Positions 1 to 7,910 of a stretch of DNA of 24,294 nucleotides are shown in pieces (position 1 is the first letter of the stretch; each line of letters opens with the position of its first letter). The translations under genes were made by a program, and so were the position numbers. The notes below the pieces were generated by a model that was not told the origin of the DNA, ran no database searches, and saw only the letters and a list, made by a program, of their open reading frames with translations. The DNA is from a bacterium (GTDB lineage Bacteria; JAHJDO01), in contig JAUWOV010000016.1 of the NCBI GenBank assembly GCA_030611945.1, positions 1 through 24,294 on the forward strand, in the 5' to 3' direction.

Positions 1-137
1 TGGCAATTAGCTAAAGATAAGGTGCCGAATCTGGACAAGCGCTTGCTTATGATTCCTCCTATTGACCTTGATACTGCGATTAGATTAGATCAGTCTTTTT
101 CTGCCCAGGGGGGTAATGATGTGTTGACCGTTCCCTT
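1..137 (+). repeat. Terminal inverted repeat, left copy
   Basis: These 137 bases are the exact reverse complement of 24158-24294; I compared them block by block and found no mismatch. Identity stops at base 138, where this copy reads A-rich and the other T-rich. The inner end contains the motif GATGTGTTGACCGTTCCC, which recurs with one change at 19634-19654. The simplest reading is that both window ends lie in copies of one dispersed repeat, a usual place for assemblies to break. A linear replicon with true terminal repeats is much less likely given the housekeeping genes between. Confidence 0.9.
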
Positions 138-159
138 AAAAGCAACCCTTAAAAACTAG
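1..159 (+). CDS. Partial open frame, C-terminal 52 residues, unknown
   Basis: An open frame enters from the left edge and ends at a TAG at 157-159. Its central part reads LLMIPPIDLDTAIRLDQSF, and I do not recognise it. The same frame is open in the right-hand repeat copy on the minus strand, but there the last residues differ and the stop (24139-24141) lies in unrelated sequence. So the last few codons are not conserved between copies. The frame may be the end of a repeated gene, perhaps from a mobile element, or just a chance open frame through a non-coding repeat. Nothing in the 52 residues allows a function to be assigned. Confidence 0.3.
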   Translation, partial: WQLAKDKVPNLDKRLLMIPPIDLDTAIRLDQSFSAQGGNDVLTVPLKATLKN

Positions 160-176
160 TAAAAAAATAAAAACGC

Positions 177-250
177 TTTTTCAGGTAATAAATCGTACAT
201 TTTGACAAAAGGAATAGGACCTATAAAATTCAGAATATTTTACCTGAAAA
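177..250. repeat. 11-base inverted repeat around a 52-base loop
   Basis: TTTTCAGGTAA at 177-187 is perfectly inverted at 240-250. A second short pair, AATAGG near 214-219 and CCTATT near 259-264, interleaves with it. It lies in the 113 bases between the left open frame and the end of the cysteine-containing secreted protein gene. It could be a weak bidirectional transcription end (T-rich on one side, A-rich on the other) or the remains of a small repeat. No strong GC-rich terminator stem is present. Confidence 0.4.
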
Positions 251-272
251 ATATAAGCCCTATTAGAGAAAG

Positions 273-746
273 TTATTTTCCCTTTTTTCGTCTGACTTTT
301 TTTACTGCTTTTTTAGTCTTAGCTGCTATCTTATTCATGAATGTCTCTGGCCCATCGCTAGCAAGTTCCTTCAGCAGTTTTCCTCTTCTGCCCAAAGACC
401 CTGCAGTAGTTTTAACCTTCTTACATCCCTTTATTGCGTTTTCGCATTTGGTTATGCATACTTTGGCGTCAGCTATTACAGCTTCATCTTTATCAATTTC
501 AGCAATAGCTATCTTCTTCCTGCATTCTTTAATACATGCTTTAGCCTCATCTATAATGGGCTTAACCTCTGAGGTCATCTTAGCGCTCAGCCCTTCCATA
601 TCTACGCCGCAGGATGTTAGCGCATTACAGCAGTCACCCAATATCCTATCACCTTTAGCTTCCAATTCTCCAGCAAAGACCACTGATGTAGATATCGTAA
701 AAACAATAGCTAATACAATTGTAAAAACTGTATTTGTTAATTTCAT
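273..746 (-). CDS. Secreted helical protein with paired cysteines, unknown function
   Basis: A 157-residue protein starting at ATG 746-744. A GTG at 755 is also in frame, but it abuts the purine-rich ribosome site (GGAAAGGGG), which is better spaced for the ATG. Residues 1-25 are a clear signal peptide ending VVFA. The mature part looks alpha-helical and charged, with eight cysteines at 39, 40, 46, 71, 75, 97, 101 and 108. Two segments repeat with a 26-residue period, EAKACIKEC and DAKVCITKC, each with a CxxxC pair on one helical face. The tail is very basic (AAKTKKAVKKVRRKKGK). CxxxC helices recall metal-storing bundles of the DUF326/Csp type, but the spacing is not a close match. It has its own promoter at 793-821. 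I do not recognise the family. Confidence 0.8.
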   Translation of the reverse strand: MKLTNTVFTIVLAIVFTISTSVVFAGELEAKGDRILGDCCNALTSCGVDMEGLSAKMTSEVKPIIDEAKACIKECRKKIAIAEIDKDEAVIADAKVCITKCENAIKGCKKVKTTAGSLGRRGKLLKELASDGPETFMNKIAAKTKKAVKKVRRKKGK

Positions 747-792
747 ATGTTTCACCCCCTTTCCTTAATAGCGTTCTTGTAATTCAACAACA

Positions 793-821
793 ATTATAAG
801 ACCCGTCAGATACTTTGTCAA
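793..821 (-). promoter_or_regulatory. Sigma-70-type promoter for the secreted protein
   Basis: On the minus strand TTGACA (821-816), a 17-base spacer and a perfect TATAAT (798-793) lie about 47 bases upstream of the ATG at 746. A second TTGACA lies 11 bases further upstream at 832-827. This is the closest match to the textbook consensus in the window and suggests strong expression. Confidence 0.8.
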
Positions 822-842
822 GTCTTTGTCAAGCCCCCAATT

Positions 843-875
843 GGAAATGGTAAGATACATCCTTACCCCCCTAGG
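843..875 (-). repeat. Degenerate copy of the terminal-repeat motif
   Basis: Read on the minus strand this stretch begins CCTAGGGGGGTAAGGATGT and continues with spaced matches to ACC-TT-CC. The inner end of the terminal repeat reads CCCAGGGGGGTAATGATGT. About 24 of 32 aligned bases agree if one base is inserted. It lies between the end of argG and the promoter of the secreted protein gene. Confidence 0.45.
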
Positions 876-911
876 TGGAGAGAACAAGGCTTCTCAGAAG
901 CGGAAGATAAA

Positions 912-2108
912 CTATCTGTTTTTTTCAAGCAGCGCTCTGATCTTCAGAGGAAGGCTCCAGATATCAATAAATCCTTTTGCGGATTTGTGGTCAAATGTAT
1001 CTTTAGAAGTGTAGGTAGCAAGGTTTTCGCTGTACAGAGAGAACTTTGATTTTCGTCCTACAATAGTAGAGTTGCCTTTATAAAGTTTTATCTTTATTGT
1101 TCCTGTTACATTCTCCTGTGTTTTATCAACAAATTCGTCAAGAGCTTCTTTTAGGGAAGAATGCCATAGCCCATAGTATATTATCTCTGCATACTTCTGC
1201 GAGATTATTTGCTTAAAATGCATGGTTTCTCTGTCAAGAACCAGCGCTTCAAGAGCATTATGAGCATTATGAAGAATAACAGCGGCAGGCGCCTCATATA
1301 TCTCTCTGGATTTAATTCCTATAAGCCGGTTTTCAACCATATCTATTCTGCCAACACCGTTTTGAGCGCCCAATTGATTTAAATTTTCTATTAAATTTAC
1401 ACTCTTAATGCTCTTTCCATTTAGTTTTCTTGGTATGCCTGCCTCAAAGTATATCTCTATATATGCCGGCTTGTTTGAAGCTTTCAGCGGGGATTGTGTA
1501 ATCTGATATGCATCTTCAGGGGGTTCTTTCCATGGATTTTCAAGAGCCCCGCATTCAATACTTATACCCCACAGATTTCTGTCAATGCTGTAAGGGCTCT
1601 TTTTTGTAATATCAACAGGAATTTTGTGTTTTATTGCATAATCTATCTCTTCTTCTCTTGATTTAAGTTCCCATTCTCTCAAAGGAGCAATTACTTCTAT
1701 ATCTGGATTTAAAGCTGCAAAGGTTGCTTCAAATCTGACCTGATCATTCCCTTTACCTGTACATCCATGCGCTACCGCGTCAGCTTTTTCTTTCTTTGCA
1801 ATTTCTAAAAGTCTTTTTGCGATAAGAGGGCGACCCAATGCAGTTGCTAATGGATACTTATTCTCATATAAAGCACATGCCTTTAAAGAGGGGAATACAT
1901 ACTCTTTAACAAATTCCTCTCGCAAGTCTTCAATATATATCTTGGAAGCGCCTGTTTTTATTGCCTTTTTCTTAAGAGGCTCCAGATACTCGCCCTGACC
2001 TAGGTCTGCGGTATATGCAATGATTTCAGCGTTGTATTTCTTCTTTAGCCAGTGAATTATAATAGAAGTATCAAGCCCTCCCGAATAAGCAACTACAATT
2101 TTTTTCAT
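912..2108 (-). CDS. argG: Argininosuccinate synthase
   Basis: 398 residues, the normal length for the family. It joins citrulline and aspartate using ATP in the seventh step of arginine synthesis. The ATP-pyrophosphatase loop AYSGGLDTS is at residues 7-15, and the family motif GCTGKGNDQVRFE lies near residue 120. The ATG at 2108-2106 overlaps the TGA of the upstream lytic transglycosylase gene (ATGA), so the two are translationally coupled. It is the last gene of the arginine operon. No argH follows, so the final lyase must be encoded elsewhere. No rho-independent terminator with a T run is visible after the stop. Confidence 0.97.
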   Translation of the reverse strand: MKKIVVAYSGGLDTSIIIHWLKKKYNAEIIAYTADLGQGEYLEPLKKKAIKTGASKIYIEDLREEFVKEYVFPSLKACALYENKYPLATALGRPLIAKRLLEIAKKEKADAVAHGCTGKGNDQVRFEATFAALNPDIEVIAPLREWELKSREEEIDYAIKHKIPVDITKKSPYSIDRNLWGISIECGALENPWKEPPEDAYQITQSPLKASNKPAYIEIYFEAGIPRKLNGKSIKSVNLIENLNQLGAQNGVGRIDMVENRLIGIKSREIYEAPAAVILHNAHNALEALVLDRETMHFKQIISQKYAEIIYYGLWHSSLKEALDEFVDKTQENVTGTIKIKLYKGNSTIVGRKSKFSLYSENLATYTSKDTFDHKSAKGFIDIWSLPLKIRALLEKNR

Positions 2109-2647
2109 AGGATATTTCTCCTTTTGTTGAAAAATTTACTAAATAGCTTATATTTTGTGCGCGCGGATTTTACTTTTTTAATAAATGACCTGGTTTCTTC
2201 AAATGGAATTTCTTTCTTCTGTTTTTGCCATTTTCTAATATTTCCCATGCCTGCGTTATAAGCTCCAAGAGATAAGTCAATGTCATTGTTAAATTCCTGT
2301 AGTAGCTTTTTTAGATAGTATGTGCCGATCCTGATATTAATCTCAGGGTTATATAAGGAATCCTTATTATACTTTTTTATCTTCAGTTCACGCGAGATAG
2401 ACTTCGCTGTTTTTGGCATAATCTGCATTAAACCTATTGCGCCAGCTTTGGACACTGCTTTGGGATCAAACTTACTCTCTATTTCTATAACTGCCATTAT
2501 GAGAGCTGGGTCCATATTGTATTCCTGAGCAGATTTGCAAACTGTTGGTATGCACTTTACGGGGCCTGCTGATGTTTTTGCAAGCCAAAGTACTACGCCC
2601 ATGACTATTACGAATATTGAATATTTTAATACAGATTTATAATTCAT
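2105..2647 (-). CDS. SLT-family lytic murein transglycosylase inside the arg operon
   Basis: 180 residues. One membrane segment or uncleaved signal (about residues 8-23) is followed by a transglycosylase SLT domain of the Slt70/MltC-like lysozyme fold. The likely catalytic glutamate is E57 in IEIESKFDP. GAIGLMQIMP (69-78) and the later AYNAG motif are both present. It would cut peptidoglycan glycan strands between MurNAc and GlcNAc, acting outside the inner membrane. The start overlaps the end of argF by 11 bases and its TGA overlaps the argG ATG, so it is locked into the arginine operon. Nothing in the sequence links it to arginine; the placement is the odd point. It has no LysM or other binding domain. 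Confidence 0.9.
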   Translation of the reverse strand: MNYKSVLKYSIFVIVMGVVLWLAKTSAGPVKCIPTVCKSAQEYNMDPALIMAVIEIESKFDPKAVSKAGAIGLMQIMPKTAKSISRELKIKKYNKDSLYNPEINIRIGTYYLKKLLQEFNNDIDLSLGAYNAGMGNIRKWQKQKKEIPFEETRSFIKKVKSARTKYKLFSKFFNKRRNIL

Positions 2648-3524
2648 TTCTCAAAAGTAGGCTTAAGATAGCTTTCTGAACATGCAACCTGTTTTCTGCT
2701 TCATCAAATACAATTGCATTAGAGCTGTCTATTACTTCATCTGTTATTTCTTCCCCTCTATGCGCAGGCAGGCAGTGCATAACTAGAACATCAGGGTTTG
2801 CATTTGAGAGGAGCTTTTTATTTATCTGAAATGCCTGAAACACCTTGTTTCGCATTTCTTTTTCTGATTCCTGCCCCATACTTGCCCATGCATCCGTATA
2901 AATAATGTCAGAATCCTTGACTGCCTCTTCCAGGCTGTGGGTAATTGTCATATCTTTGAAAGGTTCATATCCTTCTGGACATGCGATTTTAAGTATTATA
3001 CCTGTTTTTTCCGCACCACATATCCATGAATTGCAGATATTATTCCCATCACCTATATAAGCAACCTTAATGCCTTCCAATCTGCCTTTTTTCTCAAGTA
3101 TGGTGAACATATCAGTAAGTATCTGGCATGGATGCAGCATGTCAGTAAGCGCATTAATTACGGGAATATTTGCAACCTTTGCCAGATCAGTGACATTTTG
3201 ATGTGAAAAAGTGCGCACAACAATACCATCTACCCAGCGCTCGAGATTTCTGGCTACATCCTGAACAGATTCTCTGTCCCCTATTTTTTCTCCTATCAGG
3301 CGTTCGTAAACTGCGTGTCCTCCGAGCTGATACATGCCTACTTCAAATGTCATTCTTGTTCTAAGAGAGGGTTTTTCAAAGAGCATGGCTATTGTCTTTC
3401 CAGCCAGTAAGTGGTTATGTCTTTTACCCTGTCTTTGTTCTTTCTTTAATTGAGCTGCAAGGTTAAAGATTTTATAAATCTCTTGTTTTGATAAGTTCTT
3501 TATTGATATTAGGTCTTTTTTCAT
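2637..3524 (-). CDS. argF: Ornithine carbamoyltransferase
   Basis: 295 residues from ATG 3524-3522. A TTG six bases upstream is in frame, but the GGAG ribosome site is one base from it and seven bases from the ATG. The ATG also overlaps the TGA of argD (ATGA). The enzyme makes citrulline from ornithine and carbamoyl phosphate. The carbamoyl-phosphate site KPSLRTR is near residues 51-57. HPCQ (131-134) and the ornithine-site cysteine in MHCLPAHRGEE (C251) are both present. SLRTR in place of STRTR is common in ornithine-specific members, so this is not aspartate carbamoyltransferase. Cytoplasmic, normally a trimer. Confidence 0.97.
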   Translation of the reverse strand: MKKDLISIKNLSKQEIYKIFNLAAQLKKEQRQGKRHNHLLAGKTIAMLFEKPSLRTRMTFEVGMYQLGGHAVYERLIGEKIGDRESVQDVARNLERWVDGIVVRTFSHQNVTDLAKVANIPVINALTDMLHPCQILTDMFTILEKKGRLEGIKVAYIGDGNNICNSWICGAEKTGIILKIACPEGYEPFKDMTITHSLEEAVKDSDIIYTDAWASMGQESEKEMRNKVFQAFQINKKLLSNANPDVLVMHCLPAHRGEEITDEVIDSSNAIVFDEAENRLHVQKAILSLLLRNEL

Positions 3525-4702
3525 AGGCAATCTCCAAGAATTTTATCCAGTATATTCACAGCTTTATCAATCTCTTTTTTAGACACAATGAACGGAGGAA
3601 GAAATCGCAGGACATTACCTGAAGCGCAGTTTGTTAAAAGCCCTGCTTTTTGGCATTTTTCAACAATCTCCTTGCATTCAAAGTCCAGTTCAACTCCAAT
3701 CATCAAGCCAATACCACGAACTTCCCTGATAAAGGAATATTTCTTTTTGAGCACTTCAAGTTTATTTTTGAGGTGAGCACCCATTTTCAAAGCATGTTGA
3801 GATAAGTTATTTCTAAGTATTATTCTTAGAGTTGTTAAGGCAGCAGCGCAGCAGAGAGGATTGCCGCCAAATGTTGATGCATGATCTCCAGGTCCAAAGC
3901 CTGAACTGGTTTTATCTTTGGCGATCAATGCTCCAATAGGTAGCCCGCTACCTAAACTCTTTGCCAGTGTTATCATATCCGGTTCTATATTATAATGTTC
4001 GTAAGCGAATAGTTTTCCTGTTCTTCCGAGTCCGCATTGCACCTCATCAAATATTAAAAGAATTTTTTCGCTGTCACAGAGCTTTCTTAACTCAGTTATA
4101 AAATCTTTTTTTGCTATATGAATACCACTTTCTCCCTGAACAGGCTCAATCATAATTGCGCAAGTTTTATCGCTAATACATTTCTTAATACTTTTTATAT
4201 CATTAAAAACAGCGCGCTTAAATCCACCTGGCAGGGGCTCAATACCTTTCCGATACCTTGCATTATCTGTTGCTGTAATAGTTGCCATAGTTCTTCCATG
4301 AAAGGATCCTGTCATTGTAATTGTTTCGAATTTGTCTGGTTCTGTTGATTTTCTTGCAAGTTTTATAGCAGCTTCATTTGCTTCCGCTCCGCTATTACAG
4401 AAGAAGCACTTGCCCTTAAAAGAGTGTTTAATGAGTAATTCTGCAAGTTCTGCCTGTTGTTTAATATGATAGAGGTTTGATGTATGAATCAATGTGGAAA
4501 CTTGTTTTTTAACAGCTTTCACAATTTCTGGATGGCAATGTCCTAATGCATTAACTGCAATCCCTGCAAGAAAGTCCAGATACTTCTTCCCATCAGCATC
4601 CCAAACATACATCCCTTTCCCTTTTACAAGAGCAATGGAACGCTTACCGTATGTGTTCATTATGTATCTTTTACTTAACTTTATAATTTCAGCAGTATCC
4701 AT
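3521..4702 (-). CDS. argD: Acetylornithine aminotransferase
   Basis: 393 residues, a class III PLP-dependent aminotransferase of usual length. It converts N-acetylglutamate semialdehyde to N-acetylornithine with glutamate as donor. The cofactor phosphate is likely held by the SGAEANE segment (104-110). The ring contact aspartate is D219 in IFDEVQCG, and the Schiff-base lysine is K248 in ITLAKSLGSG. The position between argB and argF supports this role over other ornithine or GABA aminotransferases of the family. The start, two bases after the argB stop, has no purine-rich ribosome site, only AATTAATT, so reinitiation after argB is likely. Confidence 0.96.
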   Translation of the reverse strand: MDTAEIIKLSKRYIMNTYGKRSIALVKGKGMYVWDADGKKYLDFLAGIAVNALGHCHPEIVKAVKKQVSTLIHTSNLYHIKQQAELAELLIKHSFKGKCFFCNSGAEANEAAIKLARKSTEPDKFETITMTGSFHGRTMATITATDNARYRKGIEPLPGGFKRAVFNDIKSIKKCISDKTCAIMIEPVQGESGIHIAKKDFITELRKLCDSEKILLIFDEVQCGLGRTGKLFAYEHYNIEPDMITLAKSLGSGLPIGALIAKDKTSSGFGPGDHASTFGGNPLCCAAALTTLRIILRNNLSQHALKMGAHLKNKLEVLKKKYSFIREVRGIGLMIGVELDFECKEIVEKCQKAGLLTNCASGNVLRFLPPFIVSKKEIDKAVNILDKILGDCL

Positions 4703-4704
4703 AA

Positions 4705-5565
4705 TTAATTTTTTATAAGTTCTGTTCCTATGCCTTTATCGGTAAATATTTCCAACAATAAAGAGTGCAGTATTCTTCCGTCAATGATATGCGATTTCTT
4801 AACACCTGCTTTCAACGCTCTTTCGCATGCATGTATCTTTGGTATCATTCCTCCCGTAATTACGCCTCTTTTTTTAAGAACTTCTATCTCCGATATCTTG
4901 AGTGTAGACATTATTGATCTATGGTCAGATTTATCCTTTAATATGCCTGGAACATCTGTTAACAAAACCAGTTTTTGCGCTTTCATGGCAGCCGCAATTT
5001 CTGAGGCAGCGGTATCGGCATTTATATTGTATGTTTCTCCATTTTCACCAAGCCCAAGAGGCACTATTACAGGAATGATGTCTTGGTTACAAAGCTCATC
5101 CAATTTTCCAGGCTGTATTTTGACGATTTGCCCTACAAACCCCAGATTCATATTTGCTTTAAGTTTAGCTGCCATAATAAGAGATTCAGATTTTCCATTA
5201 ATGCCAAGAGCATTACCTCCTAACTTATTAATCAGAGAAACAATTTCCCTATTTACTTTGCCAACAAGCACTTGTTCTACAATCTGAATTGTTTCTTCAT
5301 CAGTAACACGCAATCCATCCACAAATTGAGATTTCTTTCCCATTTTCTTAAGCGCTTCAGTTATGGCATTTCCACCGCCGTGAATAATAATCGGGTTCAT
5401 TCCAACGTACTTCATAAACACAATATCCTGCATAACAGCTTTTTTAATCTCTTCATGCTCCATTGCGCTTCCGCCATATTTTATCACTACTTTTTTCCCA
5501 TGGAACTTTTTGATATATGGCAGCGCTTCTATAAGCACCTTTGCTTTTTCAATCAGTTTTTCCAT
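4705..5565 (-). CDS. argB: Acetylglutamate kinase
   Basis: 286 residues of the amino acid kinase family. It phosphorylates N-acetylglutamate and is usually the arginine-inhibited control step. Visible motifs are VVIKYGGSAM near residue 26 (lysine and glycines for phosphoryl transfer), IIIHGGGNAI near 60, and the long helix DEETIQIVEQVLVGKVNREI. An N-terminal helix (MEKLIEKAKVLIEALPYIKKF) precedes the core; such helices occur in arginine-sensitive hexameric enzymes, so feedback control is likely but inferred. It starts 15 bases after argJ. The start has no recognisable ribosome site and shares its 13-base context with argD. Confidence 0.96.
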   Translation of the reverse strand: MEKLIEKAKVLIEALPYIKKFHGKKVVIKYGGSAMEHEEIKKAVMQDIVFMKYVGMNPIIIHGGGNAITEALKKMGKKSQFVDGLRVTDEETIQIVEQVLVGKVNREIVSLINKLGGNALGINGKSESLIMAAKLKANMNLGFVGQIVKIQPGKLDELCNQDIIPVIVPLGLGENGETYNINADTAASEIAAAMKAQKLVLLTDVPGILKDKSDHRSIMSTLKISEIEVLKKRGVITGGMIPKIHACERALKAGVKKSHIIDGRILHSLLLEIFTDKGIGTELIKN

Positions 5566-5580
5566 AATTAATTCAACTTT

Positions 5581-6789
5581 TTATGTGTGGTAATGCGCAT
5601 TTATTTTTACATATTCTTCTGACATATCACAAGTATACGCAGTTGAACTGTGACCGCCAATGTTTAAATTGATTGTTATTGTAATTTCTTTTTCTTTTAA
5701 GATATTATGCAGTCTTTTTTGAGAGAAGTTTGTGCTTATACTGTTGTGAACTATTGGTTCAGAGTTAATTGCAATATCAATTTTCCCGGGCTTGATCTTT
5801 ATGCGCGCTGCGCCTAAACTGGAGAGGATTCTTCCCCAGTTAGGATCGCATCCATTAAGAGCTGTTTTTACCAGATTGGAATTAGCTACTGCTTTAGCTG
5901 CGCGTCTGGCATCCTTTATGTTTCTTGCGCCTTTAATCTGTATCTCAACTAGTTTTGTTGCGCCCTCACCATCATCAGCAATCTTTTTTGTAAGATATGT
6001 GCATATATAATTCAGTGCATCAGTAAATTTCTTATATTCAGGTGTATTGAATTTAATTCTTTTATTTCTCGCTAAACCATTTGCCATAATAATAACTGTG
6101 TCATTAGGGCTCATATCTCCATCCACGGTCAACATGTTAAAGGAGTTATTTACAGCCTCTCTAAGAGCTCCGTGCAACTGCTCATACTCTATACATGCAT
6201 CTGTTGTTATAAACACGAGCAAGGTGGCCATATTAGGAGCAATCATTCCTGAGCCTTTGGCAATTGCGCCGATTTTTATATTGTCCTTTGTTCTGCCTTT
6301 AATCCCTGTATCTACAGCCACTTCTTTTATAGTAGTATCAGTTGTAAGAATAGCCTCCGCAGCATCTCTAGAACCATCCACAGCAAGTTTGCTAGAGATA
6401 TTTTTAATTCCCTTTTTAATTTTATTTATGGGAAGCGGAACTCCAATTATGCCTGTAGATGCTACAAGCACGTCTTGCTTATCTATATCCAGACATTTTG
6501 CAGTGTATTCAGACATTTCTAAAGCATTGTCTCTTCCTGCAGCGCCATTGCATGCATTGGCATTACCGCTATTGATTATAATTGCCTGAGATTCTTTTCT
6601 GCGCAGTTTCGCTATATCAAGTAAAACATGAGCAGACTTGACTTGATTTGTTGTAAACAAACCTGCGGTTACTGCAGATTTGTTTGAGAATATAAGAGCA
6701 AGGTCATTTTTAGAGGATTTTATTCCGCAATGCAGCCCTGCTGCTCTAAATCCTAGAGGAGCTGTAATACCGTCTTTTATTATCTTCAC
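5581..6789 (-). CDS. argJ: Glutamate N-acetyltransferase / ornithine acetyltransferase
   Basis: 402 residues from a GTG start at 6789, with AAGG about eight bases upstream. ArgJ moves the acetyl group from N-acetylornithine back to glutamate, so the pathway recycles acetate. The precursor is cut by its own threonine to give two chains. The site is visible as NMATLLVF, with the nucleophile at T189. KGSGMIAPN just before it is typical. Whether it also uses acetyl-CoA (bifunctional form) cannot be told from motifs; the lack of argA or argE in this operon is compatible with either form. It lies ten bases after argC. Confidence 0.95.
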   Translation of the reverse strand: MKIIKDGITAPLGFRAAGLHCGIKSSKNDLALIFSNKSAVTAGLFTTNQVKSAHVLLDIAKLRRKESQAIIINSGNANACNGAAGRDNALEMSEYTAKCLDIDKQDVLVASTGIIGVPLPINKIKKGIKNISSKLAVDGSRDAAEAILTTDTTIKEVAVDTGIKGRTKDNIKIGAIAKGSGMIAPNMATLLVFITTDACIEYEQLHGALREAVNNSFNMLTVDGDMSPNDTVIIMANGLARNKRIKFNTPEYKKFTDALNYICTYLTKKIADDGEGATKLVEIQIKGARNIKDARRAAKAVANSNLVKTALNGCDPNWGRILSSLGAARIKIKPGKIDIAINSEPIVHNSISTNFSQKRLHNILKEKEITITINLNIGGHSSTAYTCDMSEEYVKINAHYHT

Positions 6790-6799
6790 AGAATTGCCT

Positions 6800-7843
6800 T
6801 TATGGAAACACTGGTATGAGATTCAAACCTGCTGTTTCTTCAAGCCCGCATACTATGTTCATATTTTGCACAGCCTGTCCACTGGCGCCTTTTACTAGAT
6901 TGTCAATTGCAGAGATAATGATAATTTGATGCGCTTCTTTGTTTTGAAAGATACCTATGTCACAGTAATTTGAGCCGTAAACATGTTTTGTCTGAGGAGC
7001 GATTCCTTCAGGCAATATCCGAATAAAAGGACTATCTTTATAGAAATCTTTATACATATCAATCACATTAGCAGCAGTGCCGTTCTCCTGTATGGAAACA
7101 TAGGTTGTGCTCAAAATACCGCGCGTTACAGGAATCAAATGCGGTGTAAAAGTAATTTGTGCAGTCTTTGCTTTATGTCCTGTAAGTTCCTGAATCATCT
7201 CCGGCAGGTGTCTGTGCGTGTTTATATTATAAGGAGTAATGTTTTCATTTACTTCTGGAAATAGGTTTTTCAGACTCAAGCTTCTTCCCGCTCCGGAAGC
7301 ACCGCTTTTCGAATCTATAATAATAGAGTTTATTTTTACCAGTTTGCCTGAAGTAAGGGGCTTAAGAGCAAGGATTGCGCCAGTTGGATAACAGCCCGGA
7401 TTAGCGATAAGCTTTGCCTTCGCAATGTCAGTCTTATAGATCTCAGGAAGCCCATATACTGCTTCCTTGAGTAGTTCCGGATGGGTATGCTTGGTTTTAT
7501 ACCATTTCTCATATACATCAGCATCTTTAAGACGAAAATCTGCGCTTAAATCAATAACAATTTTCCCTAACTTCAGAAATTGGTCAGTCAGATCTAAGCC
7601 GGAACAGTGGGGAAGCGCCATAAAAATAACATCAGCTTTTTCCGCAACCTGTTCCGGGTTTTTCAGTGTATTACATGGCAATGCCAGCTGATTATACATA
7701 TGGGGAAATGCTTCACTGATATTTGATATAGATTCTCCTTTTCTAGTCAAGGATGTAATCTCCACATCAGGATGATTCAGGAGGATTCGTATAAGCTCTA
7801 CACCTGTATAACCAGTTGCGCCAACAATTGCTGCTTTTATCAT
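6800..7843 (-). CDS. argC: N-acetyl-gamma-glutamyl-phosphate reductase
   Basis: 347 residues. It reduces acetylglutamyl phosphate to the semialdehyde with NADPH. The dinucleotide fold starts at VGATGYTGVEL (7-17). The catalytic cysteine is C151 in NPGCYPTGAIL, and HRHLPEMIQEL carries the conserved histidine region. It is the first gene of the operon. A GAGG ribosome site lies five bases before the ATG, and a promoter is present at 7872-7900. The order argC-J-B-D-F matches the classical bacterial arginine operon. Confidence 0.97.
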   Translation of the reverse strand: MIKAAIVGATGYTGVELIRILLNHPDVEITSLTRKGESISNISEAFPHMYNQLALPCNTLKNPEQVAEKADVIFMALPHCSGLDLTDQFLKLGKIVIDLSADFRLKDADVYEKWYKTKHTHPELLKEAVYGLPEIYKTDIAKAKLIANPGCYPTGAILALKPLTSGKLVKINSIIIDSKSGASGAGRSLSLKNLFPEVNENITPYNINTHRHLPEMIQELTGHKAKTAQITFTPHLIPVTRGILSTTYVSIQENGTAANVIDMYKDFYKDSPFIRILPEGIAPQTKHVYGSNYCDIGIFQNKEAHQIIIISAIDNLVKGASGQAVQNMNIVCGLEETAGLNLIPVFP

Positions 7844-7871
7844 ATTAACCTCTTAATATTTTGGGGGTTTT

Positions 7872-7900
7872 ATTCTATATATATATACAGAGCATGTCAA
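7872..7900 (-). promoter_or_regulatory. Promoter of the arginine operon
   Basis: On the minus strand TTGACA (7900-7895), a 17-base spacer of alternating TA, and TAGAAT (7877-7872) precede argC by about 28 bases. I could not identify a convincing ArgR box in the 67-base gap between argC and the hydrolase gene. Confidence 0.7.
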
Positions 7901-7910
7901 TGCAAAGCCG

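Noticed and set aside
202-768. 188-codon open frame on the plus strand
   Set aside because: It is antisense to the secreted protein gene, which has a signal peptide, a ribosome site and a strong promoter. The plus-strand frame has none of these.
891-904. Palindrome GCTTCTCAGAAGC after argG as a terminator
   Set aside because: The two arms leave a one-base loop and there is no T run, so it is not a normal rho-independent terminator.
3355-3380. SLRTR in place of STRTR in ornithine carbamoyltransferase
   Set aside because: This variant is frequent among ornithine-specific members and does not suggest a changed substrate.
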